Shown: piece by piece, positions 1-7,064 of the stretch | Layout of the letters: each line of letters begins with the position of its first letter | How positions within the stretch are numbered: position 1 is the first letter of the stretch | Source of the DNA: Gemmatimonadota bacterium | GTDB lineage: Bacteria > JBHIER01 > G020348925 | DNA: 12,514 nt | Assembly: GCA_020348925.1 (NCBI GenBank) | Contig: CP070758.1 | Span: 2,681,666 to 2,694,179 of the forward strand | Direction: 5' to 3' | Position numbers and translations under genes: made by a program | The notes under the pieces: model-generated | What the model saw: the letters and a program-made list of their open reading frames with translations, nothing else | Database searches by the model: none | Told to the model about the DNA's origin: nothing

Positions 1-350
1 AAATATCCTGACCAGCGAGGCTTTAACTCTTTGGCTACCTCTACGGTGGACTTGCAGTTGGCACCCAAAGCATTGATGATCTGGAAAATGTGATATGCTT
101 TCATTCCAAGTTGTCGACCAATTGCTCGATAACTGGCCTCACTGTCATAATAGAGTTCACAGGCTTTGATCTGGAGAGAAAAATTGACGGGTTTGATTTT
201 TGTGGGAGTAAATGATTTGTTACAGTCCTTACAGAGCCAACGTCGGTACGTTCGGATCCTCTTCCCGGATGAAGTCCTTACCTTTCTCTTGCGCCGATCG
301 TGTAGCTTCGCTCGTTTGCCACTGCAAAACGCACACGGTTTTCTTCGCAT
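1..350 (-). CDS. Transposase with N-terminal zinc ribbon, 5' part only (runs off the left edge)
   Basis: Reading the minus strand from the ATG at 348-350 gives 116 uninterrupted codons to the window edge. A good SD (AAGGAGGT, 356-363) sits 5-6 bases upstream and decides the start. The N-terminus has a CAFC pair (residues 6-9) and a WLCKDC pair (residues about 38-43) followed by NKSFTPT. This is the zinc-ribbon pattern of several DDE transposase families such as IS1 and IS1595-like elements. A helical stretch follows (residues about 60-95, with YRAIGRQLGM resembling a helix-turn-helix), then KPRWSGY, which in such proteins often precedes the first catalytic Asp. The catalytic core lies outside the window, so the family is left open. 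It is convergent with nothing and lies just downstream of the dockerin gene at 488-2170, on the same strand. Its distal end, and so whether it is intact, cannot be seen. Confidence 0.75.
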   Translation of the reverse strand, partial: MRRKPCAFCSGKRAKLHDRRKRKVRTSSGKRIRTYRRWLCKDCNKSFTPTKIKPVNFSLQIKACELYYDSEASYRAIGRQLGMKAYHIFQIINALGANCKSTVEVAKELKPRWSGY

Positions 351-361
351 AATAGACCTCC

Positions 362-382
362 TTAGCGCGTTCAACGCACTAA
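362..382 (-). promoter_or_regulatory. Hairpin abutting the ribosome-binding site of the edge transposase
   Basis: On the minus strand TTAGTGCG (382-375) pairs with CGCGCTAA (369-362) around a 5-base loop, with one G-U pair. The 3' arm runs directly into the SD AAGGAGGT and shares its first As. Such a hairpin could hinder ribosome access on read-through transcripts. That role is inference. Confidence 0.45.
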
Positions 383-487
383 AACTAGAAGATCTATTAC
401 GCAATCCCTCTCACAACAAAATGTTACATGTATCTATCCATCAAAAAAACACCCAATTCTGGATACGCTCTCCAAAATTTATAGAAA

Positions 488-2170
488 TCAAGGCACACAC
501 TCTCCTGTGCCCAGGAGTACGTTCACGATACCTAAAGCATCTATAATGTTTACCTGAGCGTCTCCATTGCAATCTGCCCATGGGAGAGCGTCTCCTGGTA
601 ATGGATCGATTCCCAAAATATGGTTGACCACTGCCAGTACATCCAGGATGTTGATCTCACCGTCGAAATTTACATCCCCATTCATGCCGGTATATTCTTC
701 AAAGGTCAGGCAATATTCTTTTGTTTCGATAGCTCCCAGATCGTCTTGCACTTGAATGGTAAAACAGAATGTACCAAATTCCTGCGGTTTTCCTGAAATA
801 GAACCCATGACCGTATCATGAGTCAATCCCAATGGCAGCTCACCCTCAACAAGGGTCCACGAATAAGGGAGGACTCCCCCTGATGCTATCAGGTATTCTT
901 CGTAGTAAAATTTTTCAGAACCATCCGGTAGTTGTTCAGTCGTGATACCTAGAGGACCGCACCCGCTGATCTTGAAAGTTCTTTCACACACGCCACAGTT
1001 TTCAATGTTTTCGGGATCACAGATTCTGACAAGGCAATCGATGGAAGGTGTATCGGGAATGGTCCAGGGATATGAACCATCATCAGGAGTACTCTCGGTG
1101 ACCGGTTCCCAGTCGGTTCCACCATTGGTCGAATACTCGATGATCACATTTCCGCTGGTAAAGCATGAGCTCCATGTGATCTCATGGTCTTCTACCGCAC
1201 ACCAGCTCTCCCCACCGTTCGGTGAAGCAATATCGACATAAGCATTCCCCAGAACGGTCAGACCTGAATCTCTATCGGCAACATATATATAACATCCATA
1301 TAAAGCTACCCCCCAGGCTTGGCCCGGTGTATCGTAGGTCTCGATCAACGTTGGCGAAGCCGGATCAGAGATGTCGATGATCTGAATGCCGATCTGATCG
1401 CGAGCCATACAGGCAAAATCACCGACCACGGCTACAGTAAAGTTATTTTGCCAATCCTCATAGTACCCGCCAAGAGTCGGCGAAGTCGGATCGCTGATGT
1501 CGATGATATAAAGCCCTGAGTAATCGGCCACATAGGCGTAGTTTCCAACCACCTCTACATCGTTGGCCGCGTGGGTCTCGAAGCTTCCGGCCGGGGTTGG
1601 CGAAGCTGGATCGATAATATCGATGATCTGTAGGCCCCCTTCCCAGTCCGCTACGTATGCGTAATTTCCAACCACGTCCAAACCCTGTGCCGCGTCCTGG
1701 GTATACATACCGCCCATCAGGGTTGGGGAAGTCGGGTTTGAAATATCGATGATCATCAGTCCAGCATTCTGAGCTCCCACATATGCATACTCACCGACCA
1801 CATCCACACCATTGGCATTGTCCGGTGTAACGTAGCTTCCAGTCAACGTTGGCGTGGTCGGGTCCGAGATGTCGATGATCTTGAAACCATTATTCCCGGC
1901 AGCGCAATATGCATAGGATCCAACAATGGTAACATCATAGATGTAATCCCCAGTATAGGACCCGGTCAGCGATGGAGAGCCGGGATCGGAGATATCGATG
2001 ACAGAAAAACTATATGCGCCTACATAAGCGTATGCTCCATCTGCGTAAACACACCGGGCACCGGGTGTGACATAGCTGCCGACAAAGGAAACCTGAGCCG
2101 CCGCGCCCTGAAATCCAACAAGTACCAATAGACACACTTGAATAAATAAAAATAAATTTGTTCGTCTCAT
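488..2170 (-). CDS. Secreted LVIVD beta-propeller / Ig-like / dockerin protein (paralogue B)
   Basis: A 560-residue exported protein. Residues 1-26 are a signal peptide (MRRTNL, a hydrophobic run, then AAAQ). About residues 27-310 hold six clear copies of a (V/I)IDISDPxSPTL motif plus a seventh degenerate one, spaced about 40 residues, matching LVIVD repeats that form a seven-bladed propeller. Next comes a module starting PNGGESW and containing EITW and SYPWTIP (about 312-400), like the Kre9/Knh-type Ig-like domain. A He_PIG-like putative Ig domain follows (about 405-490, SGGVLPYSW, GLT, GSISGKP). The end is two dockerin-like repeats (about 495-560: GDVNFDGEINILDVLAVVN and ADCNGDAQVNIIDALGIVN). 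The frame is open upstream to 2311, but that stretch overlaps the 3' end of the neighbouring gene and has no signal peptide. The ATG at 2170 has GGAGG 8 bases upstream, so it is preferred. It starts 37 bases after its paralogue and is probably co-transcribed. Likely role: adhesion or binding at the cell surface; the ligand is unknown. Confidence 0.9.
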   Translation of the reverse strand: MRRTNLFLFIQVCLLVLVGFQGAAAQVSFVGSYVTPGARCVYADGAYAYVGAYSFSVIDISDPGSPSLTGSYTGDYIYDVTIVGSYAYCAAGNNGFKIIDISDPTTPTLTGSYVTPDNANGVDVVGEYAYVGAQNAGLMIIDISNPTSPTLMGGMYTQDAAQGLDVVGNYAYVADWEGGLQIIDIIDPASPTPAGSFETHAANDVEVVGNYAYVADYSGLYIIDISDPTSPTLGGYYEDWQNNFTVAVVGDFACMARDQIGIQIIDISDPASPTLIETYDTPGQAWGVALYGCYIYVADRDSGLTVLGNAYVDIASPNGGESWCAVEDHEITWSSCFTSGNVIIEYSTNGGTDWEPVTESTPDDGSYPWTIPDTPSIDCLVRICDPENIENCGVCERTFKISGCGPLGITTEQLPDGSEKFYYEEYLIASGGVLPYSWTLVEGELPLGLTHDTVMGSISGKPQEFGTFCFTIQVQDDLGAIETKEYCLTFEEYTGMNGDVNFDGEINILDVLAVVNHILGIDPLPGDALPWADCNGDAQVNIIDALGIVNVLLGTGECVP

Positions 2171-2207
2171 TTTGATGTCCTCCTTCTTAATTCGAAAGAA
2201 GCTGGAA

Positions 2208-3905
2208 TCAAGGCGCACACTCTCCAATATCCAGGAGCACATTGACAATACCAAGGGTATCGATAATGTTGACCTGATCGTCTCCACTGCAATCGGCCCA
2301 CCCAAGCGCATCTCCTGTTAACACTTCAATTCCCAAAACATGGTTGACTGTTGCCAAGACATCCAGGATGTTGATCTCACCGTCGAAATTTATATCTCCG
2401 GTCATGCCAGTATATTCTCCAATGGTTATGCAATACTCCCGTGTGTCCGTGGCTCCCAGATCTTCCTGTAATTCTATGGTAAAACAGAATGTGCCAAATT
2501 CCTGAGGCTTTCCTGAGATGGAACCCATGACCGTATCAAGATTCAAACCCGATGGCAGCTCACCTTCAACAAGGGTCCATGAATAAGGGAGGACTCCCCC
2601 TGTTGCTACAAGATACTCTTCGTAGTGAATCTTCTCAGTACCATCCGGAAGGGTTTCAGTCATGATACCCAGAGGACCGCATCCGCTGATCTTGAAAGCG
2701 CTTTCACACTCCTCGCAGATTTCCGTATCCTGAGGGTCACAGATCCTGACCAAACAATCGATGGACGGTGTATCGGGAATGGTCCAGGAATAGGAACCAT
2801 CATTCGGGGTACTCGCGGTGACCGGTTCCCAATCAGTTCCACCATTGGTCGAATACTCGATCATCACATAGAAGCTGGAACTGCACGAACCCCAGGTGAT
2901 CTCGTGGCTCTCTCCCGCGCACCAGCTCTCTCCGCCGACTGGTGAGTCGACAGGGAAGCTCGGAAAATCCCCGATTTCCAGAACAGTCAAGCCTTCATCA
3001 TAATCGGCTATGTATATATATGATCCATGAACAGCGACATCACCGGCTTCGCCGGGCGTAATGTAGTTTTCAACCAATGTTGGCGAAGTCGGGTCGGAAA
3101 TATCGATGATCTGAAGGCCGTTTTGGTCCCTGGCCTGATAGGCATAGTCTCCGGCCACGGTTACACCACCGTTATTTCCCGAATCAACAAACTCTCCGGC
3201 AAGCGTCGGCGAAGTCGGGTCGGTGATATCGATGACGAAGAGTCCTGAGTGGTCAGCCACATAGGCGTAATTGCCTGCCACATCCACATCCTGGGCGACG
3301 TTGTACGCAGCGATGCTTCCGGTCGGGGTCGGAGAAGCTGGATCGCTAATGTCGATGATCTGAAGACCTGATGGTCCGTCTGCCAGGTACGCGTAATCTC
3401 CTACTACAGTCAGACCCCGGGCCGTTCCCGGGGTATCATAGCTGCCCGTCAGGGTCGGGGACGTTGGATTTGAGATATCGATGACCAGAAAGCCATCTTC
3501 ATGTGCTCCCACGTATGCATACTCTCCGACCACATCCACACCCATGGCTGGGCCCGGCGTGGCGTAGTTTCCTGTCAGTGTCGGCGAACCTGGATCAGAT
3601 ATGTCTATGATATTGAAACCACAATTGAGGCAGGCCACATAAACATAGGATCCGTTCACGGTAACATCCAGTGTCGGACCCCCACTCATGGACCCGGTCG
3701 GCGATGGAGAGCTGGGATCGGTGACATCAATGATTTGAAGCCCCATGACACCCACATAGGCGTATATTCCATCGGCGTCAATACAATAGGTATAGCCGGG
3801 TGTGGCATAGTTGCTGACAAAGCAAACCTGAGCTACGGTACCATGATATCCGACAAGCACTGTCAGCAATGCTGTCACACATACTAAGTGTTTTGTTCGC
3901 ATCAT
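2208..3905 (-). CDS. Secreted LVIVD beta-propeller / Ig-like / dockerin protein (paralogue A)
   Basis: A 565-residue exported protein with the same plan as its downstream neighbour. It has a signal peptide (1-26, ending GTVAQ). The propeller (about 27-315) has six IDISDPxSPT-type repeats plus a degenerate seventh blade. A GGESWCAGESHEITW module (about 320-405) carries paired cysteines. A He_PIG-like domain follows (about 410-495, ending with QEFGTFCFTI), then two dockerin repeats (about 500-565: GDINFDGEINILDVLATVN and ADCSGDDQVNIIDTLGIVN). There are two adjacent start codons, at 3905 and 3902. GGAGG at 3911-3915 lies 5 or 8 bases away, so either is possible. It is probably the first gene of a two-gene unit with the protein at 488-2170. 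No catalytic motif is visible, so a binding or surface role is inferred from the domains alone. Confidence 0.9.
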   Translation of the reverse strand: MMRTKHLVCVTALLTVLVGYHGTVAQVCFVSNYATPGYTYCIDADGIYAYVGVMGLQIIDVTDPSSPSPTGSMSGGPTLDVTVNGSYVYVACLNCGFNIIDISDPGSPTLTGNYATPGPAMGVDVVGEYAYVGAHEDGFLVIDISNPTSPTLTGSYDTPGTARGLTVVGDYAYLADGPSGLQIIDISDPASPTPTGSIAAYNVAQDVDVAGNYAYVADHSGLFVIDITDPTSPTLAGEFVDSGNNGGVTVAGDYAYQARDQNGLQIIDISDPTSPTLVENYITPGEAGDVAVHGSYIYIADYDEGLTVLEIGDFPSFPVDSPVGGESWCAGESHEITWGSCSSSFYVMIEYSTNGGTDWEPVTASTPNDGSYSWTIPDTPSIDCLVRICDPQDTEICEECESAFKISGCGPLGIMTETLPDGTEKIHYEEYLVATGGVLPYSWTLVEGELPSGLNLDTVMGSISGKPQEFGTFCFTIELQEDLGATDTREYCITIGEYTGMTGDINFDGEINILDVLATVNHVLGIEVLTGDALGWADCSGDDQVNIIDTLGIVNVLLDIGECAP

Positions 3906-4204
3906 CTGCTCCTCCCATTTTCATTTTTCAATAGTTAGGATGAAGATTTTCCAAAAACATGCAGTATCTTATGAATATTCAACGTATTGTTTTCTTACAC
4001 TATCAGATGTATAGGTACTGAAAGTTACGTGTTTAACTAAATTCGATAAACAAATCAGTGGTCGACGAATCCGATTAGCATCACCTCCTTATTGAATGAA
4101 AAATCCTTGACATTGAAAAGCTGAAAATACATTTTGCTACTACACCAAGCAAGGAATTTTTGGAGTTAATTAATTGTATCAATATTTTGACATCTTCAAA
4201 TTTT
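3906..4204. other. AT-rich leader region of the propeller operon, no gene seen
   Basis: I found no protein-coding gene here. On the minus strand it is the upstream region of the propeller genes. It contains an isolated sequence TAAGGAGGTGAT (4080-4091 read on the minus strand), a full match to the 16S anti-Shine-Dalgarno, far from the start at 3905. It is followed only by an 8-codon frame starting at 4081, too close to the SD to be a convincing start. A weak promoter-like pair on the minus strand (TTGCTT, 17-base spacer, TATTTT) lies near 4117-4150, but I would not rely on it. Confidence 0.5.
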
Positions 4205-4213
4205 ATTTCTAAT
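4205..4213. repeat. Target-site duplication, left copy
   Basis: ATTTCTAAT directly abuts the left inverted repeat of the 334-bp element and is repeated exactly at 4548-4556. Confidence 0.8.
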
Positions 4214-4547
4214 CAGTAGTGTCCGGTTATTAGTTACATAATTCCAATGGCTTACGAGTAAGGTCACAAGGGGTTTTGTAGTAGCTTTCCGTAACCGAAT
4301 AAAAATCATACTCTTTGTTGAATAAGGGTAATTGTAAAAAATGTAGAATAGTGTAGAAAAAAATCTTGAAACAAGTAGTTCCTTTCCGAATAAGAAAGAA
4401 AATACATGCAGTATACGTGTTCTAAAGCCCGAAAAGAATGGTAACGCATTATAATGATTTCAAATCGAGAAATGACACTTTTTTTCATAACTAACTATGC
4501 GAATAGAGATTATACATACTCATTTTTTCATCAACCGGACATTACTG
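4214..4547. mobile_element. 334-bp MITE-like element with inverted repeats and 9-bp target duplication
   Basis: The left end CAGTAGTGTCCGGTT (4214-4228) and right end AACCGGACATTACTG (4533-4547) are inverted repeats matching at 14 of 15 positions. Both sides are flanked by the same 9-mer, ATTTCTAAT (4205-4213 and 4548-4556), a clear target-site duplication. The interior is AT-rich and too short for a transposase. The only frame of note is 60 codons on the minus strand (4306-4488), which I cannot relate to any protein. It could be random or a residue of the parent transposase start. The TAGTGTCCGG-type end and 9-bp duplication would fit an IS4-like parent, but that assignment is inference. It lies upstream of the propeller genes and could influence their expression. 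Confidence 0.85.
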
Positions 4548-4556
4548 ATTTCTAAT
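4548..4556. repeat. Target-site duplication, right copy
   Basis: ATTTCTAAT directly abuts the right inverted repeat and is identical to 4205-4213. Confidence 0.8.
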
Positions 4557-4672
4557 ATTTTTTAAAAATAAATCCTTCTCCCTTATTAAAAAGCAGAATT
4601 TTTGTTGTTGAAAAAAATAATTGTGAATTGAAAATTGAGAATTTATTTTGTATACACCTGCGCCCAGAGTCA

Positions 4673-4858
4673 AACATCTCGGAAATTCTTTGAATTTCGA
4701 GATGTTCTCAGGGGGTTTGGGGGAAAGGATGAACTTTCCCACAAGGGGTAACCACCATGCACCATATGATACATGGCGCCATAGGGGCGAGAGCCCTTTG
4801 GAACTTTGCTTGAGAAGCAAGTAAAGTTAGATGGTTAGAGCGCCGGACTTCGAGTCCG
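4673..4858. other. Cluster of consecutive hairpins (possible structured RNA or intergenic repeat)
   Basis: At least five short hairpins follow each other in under 190 bases. They are: 4673-4706 (arms AACATCTCG...AAATTC and GAATTTCGAGATGTT, 15 pairs with one bulge); 4721-4740 (GGGAAAG / CTTTCCC); 4785-4796 (GGGC-GAGA-GCCC); 4806-4820 (TTGCTT-gag-AAGCAA); and 4844-4858 (CGGACT-tcg-AGTCCG, followed by TTTT). A self-complementary 10-mer ATGGCGCCAT lies at 4773-4782. The segment is much more GC-rich and G-run-rich than the flanking AT-rich DNA. No convincing protein is encoded; a 92-codon minus-strand frame (4542-4820) looks incidental. Whether this is one folded RNA, a mobile intergenic repeat or a relic is not decidable from one copy. 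Its 3' part overlaps a tRNA-like fragment. Confidence 0.45.
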
Positions 4859-4859
4859 T
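4830..4859 (+). pseudogene. tRNA-Arg(TCG)-like fragment (D-loop to anticodon arm only)
   Basis: Thirty bases, from GATGGTTAGAGC through the anticodon arm CCGGACTTCGAGTCCGT, match the intact tRNA-Arg at 6714-6787 at 27 of 30 positions, in the opposite orientation. The loop still reads TCG. There is no recognisable 5' acceptor strand, and after TTTT comes GGGCGAC with no T-arm, so it cannot be a normal tRNA. It may be a recombination relic, or a hairpin followed by T4 reused as a weak terminator. Confidence 0.6.
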
Positions 4860-5262
4860 TTTGGGCGACTTTTTATATCCCCATCTTCCTCCCTTTATCC
4901 TTAAATTCAGCCGATTTATAAGCAGTTTCATCAAGAGTTTTCGACAACGATGAATTGACACTTTTTGTTCCTTGACAATGTATTGGGAGAGATATAATTT
5001 AGTGATATTCCAGGAGAAAAAATGGAGGAATCGTATCAAAATGTTTCGTCTACTCTTCAAATGTCCTGTTTGGTTTGAGGGTTTGTGCAGAATAAGACAT
5101 GCCCACGAGATTGTGAGGGTCGTTACAATCTGACAAAGATCCTGACTAATCCAAGAGAAGGTAGACAAATGCGAGCCTTGATTTCTGCGATTCCTGAGAG
5201 AAATCGCAACTCTTCTATCAAAACTAAAAGTGCATGTTCTCTTTGATATTCTGCATTTGGTA
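4860..5262. other. Region with a promoter-like site and a short UGA-interrupted frame, no recognised gene
   Basis: No known gene. A promoter-like site (4972-4998) is followed by AGGAG (5012-5016) and the ATG at 5022. That frame encodes 18 codons, ending SCLV, then TGA (5076-5078), and continues open for 54 more codons to a TGA near 5243. A small hairpin (TGCGATT / AATCGCA) lies at about 5187-5210. A 228-codon minus-strand frame spans this region and part of the IS256 element; it crosses the element boundary and resembles nothing, so I do not call it. Confidence 0.4.
4972..4998 (+). promoter_or_regulatory. Promoter-like TTGACA / TATAAT pair
   Basis: TTGACA (4972-4977) and TATAAT (4993-4998) are both perfect sigma70 consensus hexamers, but the spacer is only 15 bases instead of the usual 16-18. 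A second TTGACA lies at 4955-4960. An AGGAG and ATG follow 13-24 bases downstream of the -10 box. Confidence 0.5.
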
Positions 5263-5304
5263 GTGTAAATTAATGTTCGCAATTTTCGTTCTTTGAAAAG
5301 GGCG

Positions 5305-5365
5305 AAGGTCATCGTAAACTCCAATAGTTTCTCACAAACTATGAAAGGAGGATAGCGATGACCTT
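5305..5365 (+). promoter_or_regulatory. Nested hairpin masking the IS256 transposase start codon
   Basis: AAGGTCATCG (5305-5314) pairs perfectly with CGATGACCTT (5356-5365), which contains the ATG at 5358. Inside it, ATAGTTT (5324-5330) pairs with AAACTAT (5336-5342) around a 5-base loop, ending just before the SD GGAGG (5347-5351). A transcript entering from outside would carry the whole structure. One starting inside it would not. Confidence 0.6.
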
Positions 5366-6569
5366 GCCGAAGCAAGTTAAGCATTTTTTCAACCAAAAGG
5401 TAGTAGAATTTCTCCTGAGCGAGGATCCCATTTTTGAGATGCTTTCCTGGTTGTTGACAGAGTTCATGAGAGCCGAATCGGAAGCGAAAGTGGGTGCTGA
5501 GAAGAACCAGCACAGTTCCAAGAGAAAAACCTATTTCAGCGGATACCGTCCCAGACGCTTCGATACTCGTCTGGGGACCATTTACCTGTTAGTACCAAAA
5601 CTGAGAAAAGGAGGCTACATCCCCTTCTTTGTTCAAGAGAAAAAGCGTTCTGAAACGGCTCTGATCAGTCTGATCCAGGAGGCCTATGTCAACGGTGTCT
5701 CGACTCGTAAAGTGGAACGGTTGGCAAAGAGTCTCGGTATCGAGGGACTCTCAGCAGGCCAGGTCTCAGAGATTACCAAAGGACTCGATCAGGAGATCTC
5801 CAGGTGGCGGACACGAGCCCTTGATGCGACCTATCCGGTTCTGTGGGTCGATGCCTTGTATGAGAGAATCCGCCAGGATGGCCGGATCATTAACTCAGCG
5901 GTGCTGATCGTCCAGGGCTTGTCCATGGAGGGTCACAGAGAGGTCCTGGCCGTTGAACCATGGATCGAAGAATCGGAAGCCAGCTGGACGAGCGTCTTTG
6001 ACAACCTGAAGGCGAGAGGTCTCAAGCAGGTCTGGCTGGTCGTCTCAGATGCTCATAAAGGGATCCAGAAGGCTCTCAAAAAGAAGTTCCTGGGCAGTCA
6101 ATGGCAACGGTGCAAGGTCCACTTCATGCGAAATATCCTGGCTCATGTCACCCGTCCCGAGAAGAAACGCTTTGCAGAGAAGCTCAAACAGATCTGGCTT
6201 CAACCGGAGCTGGAGAGTGCTCAGCAGTATGCTCAAATGTTGGTCGAAGAGTATGAAGACCGATTCCCCGAAGCCATCGAATGTCTCCTGGAAGGCCTGG
6301 AGGATAGTCTGCAGTTCTATCACTTCCCGGCTTTCGACAAACGGAAGATCAGCTCGACCAACATCCAGGAACGGCTCAACAAGGAGATCCGTCGCCGCAC
6401 CAACGTTGTGGGTATCTTTCCCAGCAGAAATGCGTACATAAGGCTGGTCACGACCTACATCCTGGAATACACTGAGGATTGGGTGACAGACAGAGCTTAC
6501 GTCTCGACAGATCACATCATTGAGATGGAGATAGTTTTCAAAGAACGGTTACAAAAGGCTGCAGCCTAA
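5358..6569 (+). CDS. IS256-family (mutator-type) transposase
   Basis: A 403-residue DDE transposase that moves the surrounding element. The expected catalytic triad is visible: D165 (in VLWVDALYE), D231 (in VVSDAHKG) and E338 (in STNIQERLNKEIRRRT). The CKVHFMRN motif after the second Asp and the WRTRALDATYPVLWVDA region are hallmarks of this family, and the length is typical (about 400). The start at 5358 is set by GGAGG at 5347-5351 with 6-base spacing. The frame is intact from start to stop, so the enzyme may be functional. Translation is probably restrained by the hairpin covering the start codon. The gene lies between the tRNA-like fragment and the intact tRNA-Arg and is not linked in function to the exported-protein genes. 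Confidence 0.96.
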   Translation: MTLPKQVKHFFNQKVVEFLLSEDPIFEMLSWLLTEFMRAESEAKVGAEKNQHSSKRKTYFSGYRPRRFDTRLGTIYLLVPKLRKGGYIPFFVQEKKRSETALISLIQEAYVNGVSTRKVERLAKSLGIEGLSAGQVSEITKGLDQEISRWRTRALDATYPVLWVDALYERIRQDGRIINSAVLIVQGLSMEGHREVLAVEPWIEESEASWTSVFDNLKARGLKQVWLVVSDAHKGIQKALKKKFLGSQWQRCKVHFMRNILAHVTRPEKKRFAEKLKQIWLQPELESAQQYAQMLVEEYEDRFPEAIECLLEGLEDSLQFYHFPAFDKRKISSTNIQERLNKEIRRRTNVVGIFPSRNAYIRLVTTYILEYTEDWVTDRAYVSTDHIIEMEIVFKERLQKAAA

Positions 6570-6713
6570 AAATGGAGTTTTCGATGAAAAATTGCGAACA
6601 ACTCTTGACATGACCCTATTTCTATATATTCATGTTGAAGTGATATCGGGTTAGGAATTTGTTTCTGCTGAAGTTTTATAACTTTAATAAAATCATAAAT
6701 TAAATAAAAATAG

Positions 6714-6787
<74 letters not shown>

Positions 6788-7064
6788 ACGTAATAAGAAA
6801 ATACATTATAAACATGTGATTGACAACGATTATTTCATTTCTTTGTGAAGCGTCCCTCATAGATGTAACATTTTCATAGGTGAACATGCTTAATTTGGTC
6901 CGACCCGAATAAGACTTTCGCATGTATTAAATTATATCATGTTCCTGTTGAAACTTGACAGCCTGTGAGTACTTCAAATGAAACTTGATGATCACACCAA
7001 AAGACTCTATATTTGGATATAGATTGACTTGGATGTTCACCCATGAAATTACACAGGAGGTGGT

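Larger units (their letters stand above)
5263..6611 (+). mobile_element. IS256-family insertion sequence
   Basis: It surrounds the transposase gene. The ends carry the inverted 12-mer GTTCGCAATTTT (5275-5286) / AAAATTGCGAAC (6588-6599). Inside is a second inverted block of 15 bases matching at 14 (5309-5323 and 6573-6587). Outside the 12-mer a weaker similarity (GTGTAAATTAAT against ATGTCAAGAGTT) suggests termini near 5263 and 6611. No target duplication was found, so the outer limits are approximate to within about 15 bases. The two inner blocks sit at different distances from the ends: the left end has 22 extra bases between them. Confidence 0.7.

Noticed and set aside
441-460. Possible terminator after the propeller operon (T7 run on the minus strand at 449-443)
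   Set aside because: The preceding stem (CCA/TGG) has only about three pairs, too weak for an intrinsic terminator.
166-546. Plus-strand frame of 126 codons
   Set aside because: It lies opposite the zinc-ribbon transposase, whose minus-strand reading has a proper SD and recognisable motifs.
2171-2311. N-terminal extension of the propeller/dockerin gene to 2311
   Set aside because: It would overlap the upstream paralogue's 3' end and place 47 non-signal residues before a clear signal peptide. The ATG at 2170 has its own strong SD.
488-3905. CRISPR-like or short tandem DNA repeat array
   Set aside because: The repetition every 120-130 bases is explained by the coding repeats of the LVIVD propeller blades.
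4542-4820. 92-codon minus-strand frame through the hairpin cluster
   Set aside because: It starts in inverted-repeat DNA, has no SD and crosses the MITE boundary. The hairpins explain the sequence better than a protein.
4827-5513. 228-codon minus-strand frame
   Set aside because: It runs from outside into the IS256 element, opposite the transposase start, with no recognisable motif and no continuity across the insertion boundary.
6045-6515. 156-codon minus-strand frame inside the IS256 transposase
   Set aside because: A shadow of the transposase gene, which has an intact DDE triad on the other strand.
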